DNA of 64,000 bases, from the NCBI GenBank assembly GCA_934119965.1, contig CAKOTA010000006.1, positions 1-64,000 on the forward strand, given 5' to 3'. The position numbers and the translations under genes were made by a program. The notes under the pieces were generated by a model. The model was not told the origin of the DNA. It made no database searches and saw nothing but the letters and a program-made list of their open reading frames with translations. The DNA comes from an uncultured Bacilli bacterium. GTDB taxonomy: Bacteria; Bacillota_I; Bacilli_A; RF39; UBA660. This document shows, piece after piece, positions 24,701 to 33,498 of the stretch (positions within the stretch are counted from its first letter, which is position 1; each line of letters begins with the position of its first letter).

Positions 24701-24730
24701 TACGAAAAAATATTCGTATTTTTTTTAAAA
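24699..24730 (+). terminator. Terminator after trxA
   Basis: AATACGAA pairs with TTCGTATT and is followed by a run of T. Confidence 0.8.
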
Positions 24731-24778
24731 TAATATTTTATTTTTGATAAACTATGGTATAATTGAATAGGTGATATA

Positions 24779-26986
24779 ATGAAAAATTATATAAAAGGAA
24801 ACTACATTAGAAGTGTATTTGAATCTTCTAATGGCTATAAAATAGGAATAATGAAAATTACAGAAACAAATGATCCAGACATAACTGATTTTGTAAATGA
24901 TACATTAACATTTACAGGTTACTTTGCTGAATTAAATGAAAAAGATACATATATACTATATGGCGAATTAATAGATCACCCTAAATATGGAATTCAATAT
25001 GTTGTAAATGAATACGAAAAAATATTACCAAATGATAAAGACGGAATAATTGAATTTTTAAGTAGTGATTTATTTAAAGGAGTTGGAGTTAAATTAGCAG
25101 AATCTATAGTCAAAACATTAGGAGAAAATACCCTTAATTTAATTTTGGAAGACAAAGAAAATTTAAAAAAAGTCCCTAAAATAAACAATAAAAAAATAGA
25201 TGTAATTTATAATACATTAACAAAATATGAAGAAAGCCACGAAACAATAGTTTATTTAACAGAACTAGGATTTAATATGCGTGATTCTTTAGCAATCTAT
25301 AATAAATATAAAAGCGATACTGTATTAACATTAGAAAATAATATTTATACATTAATTGATGACATAATGGAAATTAATTTCACTAAAGTAGATGAAATTG
25401 GCAAAAAATTAAACTATGATTTACTAGATTCAAGAAGAATTAAAGCTTGTATAATTTATATATTTAAAAATTTAACATTTAAAAACGGTGATACTTATTT
25501 ATACTATGATGAAATAAAAGATAGTACTATAAAATATGTAAATCAAGAAATAGAAAATTTTGGCTTATATTTAGATGAACTAAGATTTGAAGGAAAAATA
25601 GTATTAGAAGATGAAAAATATTATTTAAAAGATATCTATAATGATGAAAAGACAATAGTAAATAAAATAAAATATCTATTAAAAAAACAAAAAGATAGTT
25701 ATAAAAATATTGATAAAATATTAAAAAAATTAGAAGAATTTAATAAAATAGAATATGATGAAAAACAAAAAGAATCAATAATAAAATCATTAGAAAATAA
25801 TATACTAATAATAACAGGTGGACCAGGAACTGGAAAGACAACTATAATTAAAGCAATAGTAGATACCTTTATAACATTAAATGAATATACAGGTGATGAA
25901 GCATTAAAAAAAATAGCATTACTCGCACCAACAGGTAGAGCAAGCAAAAGAATGAGTGAATCATGTGTTTTTCCGGCAACAACGATTCATAGATATTTAA
26001 AATGGAATAAAGAAACAAATAGTTTTGGTGTAGATATAACTAATCCTAATACTGAAAAGTTAATAATTGTTGATGAAGTAAGTATGATTGATACAAATCT
26101 TTTAGCAAGTCTTTTTAGAGGATTAACTGATAATATTAAATTAGTCTTAGTAGGAGATTATAATCAATTACCAAGTGTTGGTCCCGGTCAAATATTAAAA
26201 GATTTAATAGAAAGTAAAACAATAGAAACAATAGAATTAGAATTATTATATCGTCAAAATGAAAAATCATACATTTCTAAATTAGCCCAAGACATAAAAA
26301 ATAATGAAGTAACAAATGAATTTTTGGAAGAAAAAAGCGATTTTAAATTTTTGGAATGTAACAATATTCTAATGAATGTTAAAAACTTAACTAAACAAAT
26401 ATTAGAAAAGGGATATAACTATAAGAATTTTCAAATATTGGTTCCAATGTATGCAGGAATAAATGGAATTGATAATCTAAATAAAGAATTACAAGATATA
26501 TTTAATCCTAAAAATGATAATTTGAAAGAAATAAAAAGTGGAACAACAATATTTAGAGAAAATGATAAAATATTACAATTAGTTAATATGGCAGATTGTA
26601 ATGTATTTAATGGAGACATTGGAATAATAAAAAAAATCATTCCAGCTTCTGAATCTGATTCTAAAAAAAATGAAATATATATTGATTATGATGGTAATGA
26701 AGTAAAATATTTACCAAAAGACTTTTCAAATATAAAACACGGATATGCTATTAGTATTCATAAATCACAAGGAAGTGAATTCGAATTCGTTTTAATGCCA
26801 ATATGTAATGAATACTACCGTATGTTATATAAAAAATTAATATATACAGGAATTACGAGAGCTAAAAATAAATTAATAATTTTAGGCAATGTTAATGCTT
26901 TTTTAACAGGAATTCATAACAATAGTGAAATTGTTAGAAAAACAAATTTGAAAGAAAAATTAGAAAATATGTATAAAACTTTATAA
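24779..26986 (+). CDS. recD2: RecD-like DNA helicase RecD2
   Basis: A 735-residue SF1B 5'-3' helicase of the RecD2/YrrC type found in bacteria lacking RecBCD. The N-terminal OB and helix-hairpin-helix region precedes two RecA-like domains. Walker A is ITGGPGTGKTT (residue ~345), then LLAPTGRASKRMSE, Walker B LIIVDEVSMID, GDYNQLPSVGPG, LLYRQ, and the C-terminal GYAISIHKSQGSEF and YTGITRAKNKL. An extended -10 (TGGTATAAT at 24755-24763) lies five bases before AGGTGAT. Confidence 0.95.
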   Translation: MKNYIKGNYIRSVFESSNGYKIGIMKITETNDPDITDFVNDTLTFTGYFAELNEKDTYILYGELIDHPKYGIQYVVNEYEKILPNDKDGIIEFLSSDLFKGVGVKLAESIVKTLGENTLNLILEDKENLKKVPKINNKKIDVIYNTLTKYEESHETIVYLTELGFNMRDSLAIYNKYKSDTVLTLENNIYTLIDDIMEINFTKVDEIGKKLNYDLLDSRRIKACIIYIFKNLTFKNGDTYLYYDEIKDSTIKYVNQEIENFGLYLDELRFEGKIVLEDEKYYLKDIYNDEKTIVNKIKYLLKKQKDSYKNIDKILKKLEEFNKIEYDEKQKESIIKSLENNILIITGGPGTGKTTIIKAIVDTFITLNEYTGDEALKKIALLAPTGRASKRMSESCVFPATTIHRYLKWNKETNSFGVDITNPNTEKLIIVDEVSMIDTNLLASLFRGLTDNIKLVLVGDYNQLPSVGPGQILKDLIESKTIETIELELLYRQNEKSYISKLAQDIKNNEVTNEFLEEKSDFKFLECNNILMNVKNLTKQILEKGYNYKNFQILVPMYAGINGIDNLNKELQDIFNPKNDNLKEIKSGTTIFRENDKILQLVNMADCNVFNGDIGIIKKIIPASESDSKKNEIYIDYDGNEVKYLPKDFSNIKHGYAISIHKSQGSEFEFVLMPICNEYYRMLYKKLIYTGITRAKNKLIILGNVNAFLTGIHNNSEIVRKTNLKEKLENMYKTL

Positions 26987-27021
26987 AATCTATAAAATAT
27001 TAATGTATATAGATTTTTTTA
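26987..27021 (+). terminator. Terminator after recD2
   Basis: AATCTATA and TATAGATT form the stem, followed by seven T. Confidence 0.75.
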
Positions 27022-27058
27022 TATACGGTATCATATTTTTTAGCAAGAAGGTGATTTT

Positions 27059-27214
27059 ATGAAGTTAGGTAAAAATATAGCACTTATGGGTTTAGGTGCT
27101 GGGGCTGTTTTAGCATATCAAAAGTATAAGAAACCTCTTATGAAAGAAATGAACAAGGTAATGAAAAGTACTAAGAGAAAAGCAAAAGATACGCTAGAAG
27201 ATATGATGGAATAA
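27059..27214 (+). CDS. Small membrane-associated protein
   Basis: A 51-residue ORF with AAGAAGGTGA before its ATG and its own terminator after the stop. It has a short Gly/Ala-rich hydrophobic segment (NIALMGLGAGAVLAYQ) followed by a Lys-rich amphipathic tail (KKPLMKEMNKVMKSTKRK). The layout resembles YtxH-like small envelope or stress proteins, but it is too short for a firm assignment. Confidence 0.6.
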   Translation: MKLGKNIALMGLGAGAVLAYQKYKKPLMKEMNKVMKSTKRKAKDTLEDMME

Positions 27215-27215
27215 C

Positions 27216-27243
27216 AAAATCCTCCTTTTAAAGGAGGATTTTA
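27216..27243 (+). terminator. Strong terminator
   Basis: AAAATCCTCC pairs with GGAGGATTTT across TTTTAAA. Confidence 0.8.
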
Positions 27244-27419
27244 AAAAAATAAAGCACAAAGTGCTTTATAGAAAAGAAGTAATCTTAAAAAAGATTTGTC
27301 AAATTAAATTGACAAATAAATAATAGCATAATAAAAAAATAATAACAATTATTTTCACAATAATTTCATTTTTTATTGATATAAATTTTTAAATATTCTA
27401 TAATGGGTGTGGTGATAAA

Positions 27420-28934
27420 ATGAAAAAAAAGATAATTCCAATTTTAGTTGTTTTATTAATTATTATTCTTTTAGCAGGTACATATTTAGTATGCGATAAA
27501 GTAAGAGTTGATAATATAATTAAAACAAAGAAAAATAATTATAGTGAGGTTATAAAAACAACTAAAAAAATCAAGCTTTATAAAAAAACTAAAGATGAAT
27601 ATATTGAAATAGGAGAAATAGGTGAAAATTCTAAACTATATTTGGAAAAAACTAATTATAAAAATGATTATTATAAATTATTAGATGAGGAATATTATAT
27701 ATACTATGAAAATATAAAACAAGTAAATGAAAAAATCAAAAATATTGATTATTTACCTTTTAATAGTAATATTGTAACAACTGATAAATTTGAATTAGAT
27801 AATATTAAAATAAACGAGCAAAAAGAATTTAATATTTATCTTAAAAAAGATGGAAATTATATTAAATTCAATAATCAATTATTTAAAATTGATCAAAAAT
27901 ATGTAAAAGAAGAAAAAGAAGTAAAAAATGGTGAATATGCAGATTCTATAGTAATATTAAATTTAATTAATTATGATGAAGAACAACTTAAATATATTAG
28001 TAGTTATAAAATGATAAATAACGAAACTTATAGAATGTGGAAAAATAATGAAATTGAATTATCCAATAATACTATTTTATTAGTTAGTGATAAAGATGAT
28101 GAATTATTCAAAAAATATAACTTGATTGTTAACAAAATAGAGTTTGAAATAAATAAGAATGATGAGGTAAGCACTAAAGAAAATCTTAATTCTTATGAAG
28201 TTGACAATATAACAATTGATACCTTAAAGAAAATGCTTAACAAAGAAAAAATTATTAAATATGTTTACTCTAGTGAAGTTGCAGTACCAGTTCTGAATTA
28301 CCATTTCTTCTATGATAAAAATGGAGAAGTATGTAATGAAACAATATGTTTAGATACTGCTAAATTTGAAGAACATCTTAAGTATTTGAAGGATAATAAT
28401 TTCAAAACATTAACAATGCAAGAATTTGTAGATTGGTATAATGGAAAAATAGAAATCCCAACTAAAAGTGTTTTAATAACAGTAGATGATGGAGCAATGG
28501 GAACTAGTACCATAAATGGTAATAAACTAATTCCTTTACTAGAAAAATATGATTTAAATGCCACATTATTCTTAATAACTGCTTGGTGGGATCCTAAAAA
28601 CTATCAATCAAAGAATTTAGATATTGAATCACATGGGTATGACATTCATAAAGTTGGTGCTTGTGGAAGTCAAAATATTAATTGTTTAAGTTATAATGAA
28701 TTATATGATGACTTAAAAAAATCATTTGATATAGTGGGAAGTTATAATTCATTTTGTTATCCATTTTATGTTCATAATGCTAATTCAACAGAAGTCCTTA
28801 AAAATTTAGGAGTACAAGTAGCATTTGGTGGAGGAAATGTTAATGCTACTAGAAATAGTAATAGATATTATATTCCTCGTTATCCAATTTATAGTAGTAT
28901 TACAATGGAACAATTTATTAATATGGTTAATTAA
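27420..28934 (+). CDS. Membrane-anchored polysaccharide deacetylase-like protein
   Basis: A 504-residue protein with an N-terminal membrane anchor (residues 5-24), a long extracellular Lys/Asn-rich region with a possible SH3-like segment (KLYKKTKDEYIEIGEIG), and a C-terminal NodB-like domain. That domain shows PVLNYHFF, LITVDDG (first metal Asp), LFLITAWW, and ESHGYDIH where one His falls in the metal-binding motif; the usual H-x3-H spacing is present as HGYDIH. Such enzymes remove acetyl groups from peptidoglycan or surface polysaccharide. The region before the enzyme domain is unusually long. Confidence 0.8.
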   Translation: MKKKIIPILVVLLIIILLAGTYLVCDKVRVDNIIKTKKNNYSEVIKTTKKIKLYKKTKDEYIEIGEIGENSKLYLEKTNYKNDYYKLLDEEYYIYYENIKQVNEKIKNIDYLPFNSNIVTTDKFELDNIKINEQKEFNIYLKKDGNYIKFNNQLFKIDQKYVKEEKEVKNGEYADSIVILNLINYDEEQLKYISSYKMINNETYRMWKNNEIELSNNTILLVSDKDDELFKKYNLIVNKIEFEINKNDEVSTKENLNSYEVDNITIDTLKKMLNKEKIIKYVYSSEVAVPVLNYHFFYDKNGEVCNETICLDTAKFEEHLKYLKDNNFKTLTMQEFVDWYNGKIEIPTKSVLITVDDGAMGTSTINGNKLIPLLEKYDLNATLFLITAWWDPKNYQSKNLDIESHGYDIHKVGACGSQNINCLSYNELYDDLKKSFDIVGSYNSFCYPFYVHNANSTEVLKNLGVQVAFGGGNVNATRNSNRYYIPRYPIYSSITMEQFINMVN

Positions 28935-28953
28935 ACTTGGAGGTGAGTACAAC

Positions 28954-29370
28954 TTGAATATTAAATTAGAAACATTTACAGGCATCAGAGATGTTTGGGA
29001 TGAATTTTCTGAAAAAATATTTGGAACTAAAATATTAACTGATGGTGATGTTCAAAAACAATCAGAAGAATTTTTTGACAAAAAAGCAATTAATATGGAT
29101 GAGTATACAATTAGTAGAACTAATAGAATAGTTAAAAATACATATGATATTAAAAATGCATCATATGTTGTTACTGTTAATTATATAGTTCCGATTTATT
29201 CTAATGATGATATTAATTATAAAATAGAAAAAGTATATTTGAATAAACAAGATAAAATGACATTAAAAAAAATTAAAACTCATTTACTAGGATTATCAGA
29301 TAGATTAAAATATAGTGATTTTAAAATTAAAAGATTATCAAAACAAACTAATAGAGAACCAAAAAAATAG
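28954..29370 (+). CDS. Hypothetical protein
   Basis: A 138-residue protein. I choose TTG 28954 because GGAGGTGAG lies at the right distance just after the deacetylase stop; the open frame extends further upstream inside that gene without a ribosome site. It is soluble, mixed alpha/beta, with Lys-rich C-terminus (KRLSKQTNREPKK). I recognise no family. Co-transcription with the deacetylase is likely from the 19-base gap. Confidence 0.6.
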   Translation: MNIKLETFTGIRDVWDEFSEKIFGTKILTDGDVQKQSEEFFDKKAINMDEYTISRTNRIVKNTYDIKNASYVVTVNYIVPIYSNDDINYKIEKVYLNKQDKMTLKKIKTHLLGLSDRLKYSDFKIKRLSKQTNREPKK

Positions 29371-29395
29371 ATTCAATTTTGAATCTATTTTTGAA
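29364..29395. terminator. Bidirectional terminator between convergent genes
   Basis: AATAGATTCAA pairs with TTGAATCTATT, flanked by A and T runs. It ends both the hypothetical gene and pgsA. Confidence 0.75.
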
Positions 29396-30023
29396 TATTA
29401 TTTTCATTATATCTTTCTATCAAATCAGTTAAGTTATTAATTTCAATTGTTTTTTCAATTTCTTCATTCATAATTTTTTGATGTGTTAAATTATCTTCAA
29501 CTGTAATTGGTGTTTTATTATCTAAAAAATTAATAAAATAATGAATTAAACATAATAACTGTAAATTTATAGTGGCATATATGAATCCATTTGTTAAATT
29601 AGTTGCTATCTTAAAATATAAACTTAACATACAAGCAATTATTCCACAAAATAAAAATGTAGTTTTGATTTTTCCAATCATTAATGATTCCACTTTATTA
29701 GTTGAATAATAGTAATATAGATTAGTTATAGCAATAATAATTTCTAACACTAATATGTATATTAGTAAGTGTTTTTTTCTTATTAAACTAATAACTATAC
29801 CAATTCCGAATACTTTATCAGCAATTGTATCTAATTTAGCGCCTTTTTTTGAAACAACATTCCATTTACGGGCTAATTTACCATCAAGCATATCAGTTAA
29901 TGCACATATGATGGCAAATATAATTACTAAATTAGTTTTATTTAATAAACCTAGTATAATTATGACTGGAGTTAATATAATTCTCGTCATAGTTAAGATA
30001 TTAGGAATAGATTCTTTTTTCAT
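29385..30023 (-). CDS. pgsA: CDP-diacylglycerol--glycerol-3-phosphate phosphatidyltransferase
   Basis: A 212-residue integral membrane enzyme of the CDP-alcohol phosphatidyltransferase family, making phosphatidylglycerophosphate. It starts SIPNILTMTRIILTP, typical of PgsA, and carries the full catalytic motif D-G-x2-A-R-x8-G-x3-D-x3-D as DMLDGKLARKWNVVSKKGA then KLDTIADK. Five to six hydrophobic segments follow. A ~40-residue acidic C-terminal tail is an extension over the E. coli enzyme. The ATG follows AGGTGATTAT on the minus strand. Confidence 0.9.
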   Translation of the reverse strand: MKKESIPNILTMTRIILTPVIIILGLLNKTNLVIIFAIICALTDMLDGKLARKWNVVSKKGAKLDTIADKVFGIGIVISLIRKKHLLIYILVLEIIIAITNLYYYYSTNKVESLMIGKIKTTFLFCGIIACMLSLYFKIATNLTNGFIYATINLQLLCLIHYFINFLDNKTPITVEDNLTHQKIMNEEIEKTIEINNLTDLIERYNENNIQK

Positions 30024-30049
30024 ATAATCACCTAACTAATTGTAACATT

Positions 30050-30163
30050 TATTGACAAAATAATCAATTATATAATAATTATATTTATTAATTACATATA
30101 ATATACTGTATTATTAAATTAATACACTTGAACCAGGGTAGTGCTACTTTGGTTCTTTTTTAT
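30050..30163 (+). ncRNA. Candidate small RNA with orphan terminator
   Basis: A plus-strand terminator (GAACCA, GTAG, TG, CTAC, TGGTTC, then TTTTTT at 30130-30162) stands between the divergent pgsA and secE genes with no plus-strand gene before it. TTGACA at 30053 with an AT-rich -10 region lies about 75 bases upstream. A short non-coding transcript is therefore plausible. It has no ORF and I recognise no RNA family. Confidence 0.4.
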
Positions 30164-30180
30164 ATTATAAATTACTTGTA

Positions 30181-30209
30181 TTGACTTTTTAAATACAATA
30201 TGATAATAT
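30181..30209 (+). promoter_or_regulatory. Promoter of secE-nusG
   Basis: TTGACT at 30181-30186, 17-base spacer, TAATAT at 30204-30209 preceded by TG. Confidence 0.65.
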
Positions 30210-30273
30210 TTATTTAGACACGAAAAGGTGTTTTTATTTTGAAAAAAATCATATATTTTAAAGAAGGTGTGAA

Positions 30274-30453
30274 ATGAAAAAAATAGCTAGATTTTTAGTA
30301 AGTGTAAAAAAAGAAATGACTAAAGTAAAATGGCCTGACAAAAAAACAATTATTGCATATTCAGTAGCAACACTATCATGTGTACTTATATTTGCATTAT
30401 TTTTTGCAAGCTTAGACTTAATACTAACAGGTATTAAGATGATTATAAAATAG
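30274..30453 (+). CDS. secE: Preprotein translocase subunit SecE
   Basis: A 59-residue protein, the single-helix type usual in Firmicutes. It has the amphipathic helix and hinge (VKKEMTKVKWPDKKTIIAYS) and one transmembrane segment (residues ~30-52). ATG 30274 follows AAGAAGGTGTG. It stabilises SecY in the membrane channel. It lies ten bases upstream of nusG, as in nearly all bacteria. Confidence 0.9.
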   Translation: MKKIARFLVSVKKEMTKVKWPDKKTIIAYSVATLSCVLIFALFFASLDLILTGIKMIIK

Positions 30454-30462
30454 GAGGAAAAT

Positions 30463-30999
30463 ATGGAAAAAGAGTGGTATGTAGTTAATACCTATTCAGG
30501 TCATGAAAACAAAGTAAAAGAAAAACTAGAAATGCGTGCTAGTACAATGGGAATGGAAGATTACATTTATAGAGTAGTAGTTCCGGAACAAGAAGAAGTT
30601 GAAATAAAAGACGGAAAAGAAAAGAAAAAAGTAAAAAAAATGTTCCCAGGTTATATATTGGTAGAAATGGTAATGAATGATGAAGCTTGGTTCATTGTAA
30701 GAAATACTCCAGGTGTAACAGGATTTATTGGATCAAGTGGTAAAGGAGCAAAACCATTTCCATTATCTCCTCAAGAAGTAGATAAAATTTTAGGATCTAT
30801 GGGTATGAGTAGATTAGAAATAGGAAATGACTTAAAAGTAGATGATCAAGTTAAAGTTATTTCTGGACCATTTGCTAATATGTTTGGAAAAGTTAAGAAA
30901 ATTAATATAGAAACACAAGAATTAGAAATAGCAATTGATTTATTCGGTCAAGAAACAATAGTTGAAATTAATTTATCACAAATTGAAAAAGTAAATTAA
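30463..30999 (+). CDS. nusG: Transcription termination/antitermination factor NusG
   Basis: A 178-residue NusG: the NGN domain begins EWYVVNTYSGHENKVKEKLEMR, continues MFPGYILVEM and RNTPGVTGFIGS; the C-terminal KOW domain reads DQVKVISGPFANMFGKVKKI. Strong GGAGG ribosome site. Standard neighbour of secE and rplK. Confidence 0.96.
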   Translation: MEKEWYVVNTYSGHENKVKEKLEMRASTMGMEDYIYRVVVPEQEEVEIKDGKEKKKVKKMFPGYILVEMVMNDEAWFIVRNTPGVTGFIGSSGKGAKPFPLSPQEVDKILGSMGMSRLEIGNDLKVDDQVKVISGPFANMFGKVKKINIETQELEIAIDLFGQETIVEINLSQIEKVN

Positions 31000-31012
31000 G
31001 GAAGTGTTCATA

Positions 31013-31498
31013 GTGGGGGAAAAAGAAATACAATTAAAATTAAATGAATTATCAAAATTATTAAATAAAAAATATTTAAATGATAATACAAGTGAAAAAT
31101 TAGAATATTTTATAAAAGATATGGATAATATTATTAAACCAAAAGAAGAAAAGATAACATATCAAGATATTACTGATATGAGAGATATTTTTTATGAAAT
31201 TAAAGAAGATAAGAAACTATATTCTTTAGCAATTAAAAAGTATAAAAGTAGAATAATTGCTCTTGAATGTTTATTTTCAGAAGAATTAAACATAATTAAG
31301 TTATGTGAATTAATAAATGAAGAAAAAATTTGGGATAATCAAATTACCATTGAAATCAAATATAATTTGAATGTCGATGAACTAATTTATTTGAATTATT
31401 TATATAATGTTACAGTTAATTCATTTTTAGAAAATAAAGATGTTCAAATAACATTGGTAAAAAAAGAAAAAAATAACTCAAAGAAATTAATTAAATAG
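31013..31498 (+). CDS. Hypothetical protein between nusG and rplK
   Basis: A 161-residue soluble, helix-rich protein (long Lys/Glu stretches such as YFIKDMDNIIKPKEEKITY). I choose GTG 31013, nine bases after AAGGAA; an in-frame GTG at 31004 overlaps the ribosome site. No family recognised. Insertion between nusG and rplK is unusual. It is read from the secE promoter, and the rplK promoter begins at its stop codon. Confidence 0.6.
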   Translation: MGEKEIQLKLNELSKLLNKKYLNDNTSEKLEYFIKDMDNIIKPKEEKITYQDITDMRDIFYEIKEDKKLYSLAIKKYKSRIIALECLFSEELNIIKLCELINEEKIWDNQITIEIKYNLNVDELIYLNYLYNVTVNSFLENKDVQITLVKKEKNNSKKLIK

Positions 31499-31527
31499 TT
31501 TACAAAATAGATAAAATGTGTTATATT
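31499..31527 (+). promoter_or_regulatory. Promoter of rplK-rplA
   Basis: TTTACA at 31499-31504, 17-base spacer, TATATT at 31522-31527 with an upstream TG. It leaves a ~100-base structured leader (31534-31633) with AGCGG/CCGCT pairing at 31566-31604; I do not recognise the leader as a known family. Confidence 0.65.
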
Positions 31528-31633
31528 AAATTAGCTATATTTTAAATTAATATAGATGAAAGCGGGAGATATGAGTTAAAGCGGATATCATTTGGACCGC
31601 TCGCGAAAAAAAGTATAATAGGAGGTGTTTTTC

Positions 31634-32059
31634 GTGGCAAAAAATATTACAAGAGTTGTTAAGTTAGCAATCGCTGCAGGAAAAGCTACACCAGCTCCAC
31701 CAGTTGGAACAGTTGTAGGACCATTAGGAATTAATATTCAAGAATTCTGTACAAAATACAACGATGCTACAAAAGATAAAATGGGAGATATATTACCAGT
31801 TGAATTAACTGTTTATGAAGACAGAACATTCGATTTCGTAATTAAAACTCCACCAACATCTTTCTTAATTAAGAAAGTTACTGGAATTAAAAAAGGTGCA
31901 GTTAAAGGATCTAATGAAACAGTAGCAACTTTAACTAAAGACCAATTAAGAGAAATTGCAGAAATTAAATTACCAGACTTAAATGCTTATGATATTGAAT
32001 CAGCTATGAAACAAGTAGCTGGAACAGCTCAAAATATGGGCGTTAAAGTAGAAGACTAA
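31634..32059 (+). CDS. rplK: 50S ribosomal protein L11
   Basis: A 141-residue L11, normal length: RVVKLAIAAGKATPAPPVG, GPLGINIQEFCTKYN, and the rRNA-binding C-terminal domain ending ESAMKQVAGTAQNMGVKVED. GTG 31634 is chosen after AGGAGGTG; an in-frame GTG at 31625 is part of the ribosome site. Confidence 0.97.
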   Translation: MAKNITRVVKLAIAAGKATPAPPVGTVVGPLGINIQEFCTKYNDATKDKMGDILPVELTVYEDRTFDFVIKTPPTSFLIKKVTGIKKGAVKGSNETVATLTKDQLREIAEIKLPDLNAYDIESAMKQVAGTAQNMGVKVED

Positions 32060-32077
32060 TTCATATAGGTAAAACTA

Positions 32078-32110
32078 TGTGGGAGGAATAAAATCCGCTA
32101 TTAAACCACA
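32078..32110 (+). promoter_or_regulatory. Probable L1 translational operator
   Basis: TGTGG-GAGG...ATCC...CCACA hairpin in the rplK-rplA gap, ending two bases before AAGGAGG of rplA. GTGGGAGG with a closing CCAC imitates the L1-binding site of 23S rRNA, as known for L1 operators. It would allow L1 to repress its own translation. Confidence 0.6.
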
Positions 32111-32123
32111 AGGAGGTATAAAA

Positions 32124-32819
32124 ATGAAAAAAGGTAAAAAATATGTAGAAGCTTTATCAAAAATTGAAAAAGGTAAAGCATATACTAAAGAAGAAGCTAT
32201 TGCTTTAGTAAAAGAAACATCAATATCTAGTTTTGATGCATCAGTTGAATTAGCTTTAAGATTAAATCTTGATACTAAAAAAGCTGATCAACAATTAAGA
32301 GGAGCTATTGTTCTTCCTAATGGAACTGGAAAAACTAAAAAAGTATTAGTTATAGCAAAAGGAGAAGCTGCTAAAGCTGCTAAAGAAGCTGGAGCTGATT
32401 ATGTTGGAGATGTAGATATGATTGAAAAAATCGAAAAAGAAAATTGGTTCGATTTTGATACAATGATTGCTACTCCAGATATGATGCCTGCTTTAGGTAA
32501 AATAGGTAGAGTATTAGGACCAAAAGGATTAATGCCAAATCCAAAAACTGGAACTGTAACAATGGATACTAAAACAGCAGTAGAAGATGTTAAAAAAGGT
32601 CGTGTTGAATATCGTACAGATAGTTATGGTAATTTACACGTTATTATTGGTAAAGTATCATTTGATGCTGAAAAATTACTAGAAAACTTAAATGCCTTTG
32701 TATCATTAATAATTAAAACTAAACCATCAGTTGTTAAAGGTAAATACATTTTAAATGTAGCTGTATCTTCAACAATGGGCCCAGGAATTAAAATTGATAC
32801 AAATAGCTTTGACATCTAA
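32124..32819 (+). CDS. rplA: 50S ribosomal protein L1
   Basis: A 231-residue L1 with [21 protein letters not shown] at the start, [20 protein letters not shown], and the signature [14 protein letters not shown] 32124 follows AAGGAGG. The 3' end contains the -35 box of the rplJ promoter. Confidence 0.97.
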   Translation: MKKGKKYVEALSKIEKGKAYTKEEAIALVKETSISSFDASVELALRLNLDTKKADQQLRGAIVLPNGTGKTKKVLVIAKGEAAKAAKEAGADYVGDVDMIEKIEKENWFDFDTMIATPDMMPALGKIGRVLGPKGLMPNPKTGTVTMDTKTAVEDVKKGRVEYRTDSYGNLHVIIGKVSFDAEKLLENLNAFVSLIIKTKPSVVKGKYILNVAVSSTMGPGIKIDTNSFDI

Positions 32820-32837
32820 TTAAAGATGTGTTATAAT
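32809..32837 (+). promoter_or_regulatory. Promoter of rplJ-rplL
   Basis: Consensus TTGACA at 32809-32814, inside the last codons of rplA; 17-base spacer; TATAAT at 32832-32837 with an upstream TG. Confidence 0.8.
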
Positions 32838-32849
32838 TAGATTGTTCGT

Positions 32850-32958
32850 GAAAAAATATGTACCGTAGACAGTAGGAGCAAACAAGGCTTAATTACCTAC
32901 CGAGGACTTTATAATAAAGATCTTTGGTCCCTTACTGTAATTAAGTAAGGGATTTTTT
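32850..32958 (+). ncRNA. Ribosomal protein L10 leader
   Basis: The leader contains CCGTAGACAGTAGGAGC, AAACAAGGCTTAATTACCTACCG and TCTTTGGTCC, the conserved blocks of the L10 leader, followed by an intrinsic terminator (TCCCTTACT/AGTAAGGGA plus six T at 32928-32958). In Bacilli, binding of L10(L12)4 to this RNA stops expression of rplJ-rplL. Confidence 0.85.
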
Positions 32959-32987
32959 ACGGAATAAAACTTAAGGAGGTGCAACTA

Positions 32988-33479
32988 GTGGCAAATCAAA
33001 AAATAATTGAAATGAAAGAATCAGTTGTTAATGAAATCGTTGACAAGATGCAAAACTCTTCTTCATATATTTTATTTGAATATCGTGGACTTACAGTTAC
33101 TGAAACAAATGAATTAAGAAGAAAATTGAGAGAGTCTGGTTCAGAATTCAAAGTTTACAAAAACACTCTTACAAAAAGAGCATTAGAAAAAATGAACATC
33201 AATATCGATGAACATTTAAATGGACCTAAAGCTATTGCTTTTGGTACTGACGCAGTTGCTCCTGTTAAAGCACTAGCTGATTTCGCAAAAACACATAAAG
33301 CATTAGAAATCAAAGTTGGTGTAGTTGACGGGGCTGTCGCTGACGAAAAAATGTTAAACGAACTTGCTTCAATTCCATCAAGAGAAGGATTACTTACAAT
33401 GCTTGCAGGTGGACTTATGGGAGTTGTTCGCGACTTATCAATTTGCTTAGACTTATATAGTCAAGATTTAGAAAAATAA
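32988..33479 (+). CDS. rplJ: 50S ribosomal protein L10
   Basis: A 163-residue L10: SSYILFEYRGLTVTETNELR, RESGSEFKVYKNTLTKRA, and a C-terminal helix that holds L7/L12 dimers. GTG 32988 is chosen after GGAGGTG; an in-frame GTG at 32979 overlaps the ribosome site. Regulated by the leader upstream. Confidence 0.96.
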   Translation: MANQKIIEMKESVVNEIVDKMQNSSSYILFEYRGLTVTETNELRRKLRESGSEFKVYKNTLTKRALEKMNINIDEHLNGPKAIAFGTDAVAPVKALADFAKTHKALEIKVGVVDGAVADEKMLNELASIPSREGLLTMLAGGLMGVVRDLSICLDLYSQDLEK

Positions 33480-33498
33480 TTAAAAGGAGGAATATAAA

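Noticed and set aside
28825..28953. Upstream extension of the 138-residue hypothetical gene into the deacetylase gene
   Set aside because: The extension lies inside conserved coding sequence of another frame and has no ribosome site; TTG 28954 has one.
30239..30276. 12-codon TTG-started frame before secE as a leader peptide
   Set aside because: Weak ribosome site and no terminator or alternative hairpin between it and secE.
31534..31633. Known ribosomal leader family before rplK
   Set aside because: There is clear pairing (AGCGG/CCGCT), but I cannot match it to a described L11 leader, so it is only mentioned with the promoter.
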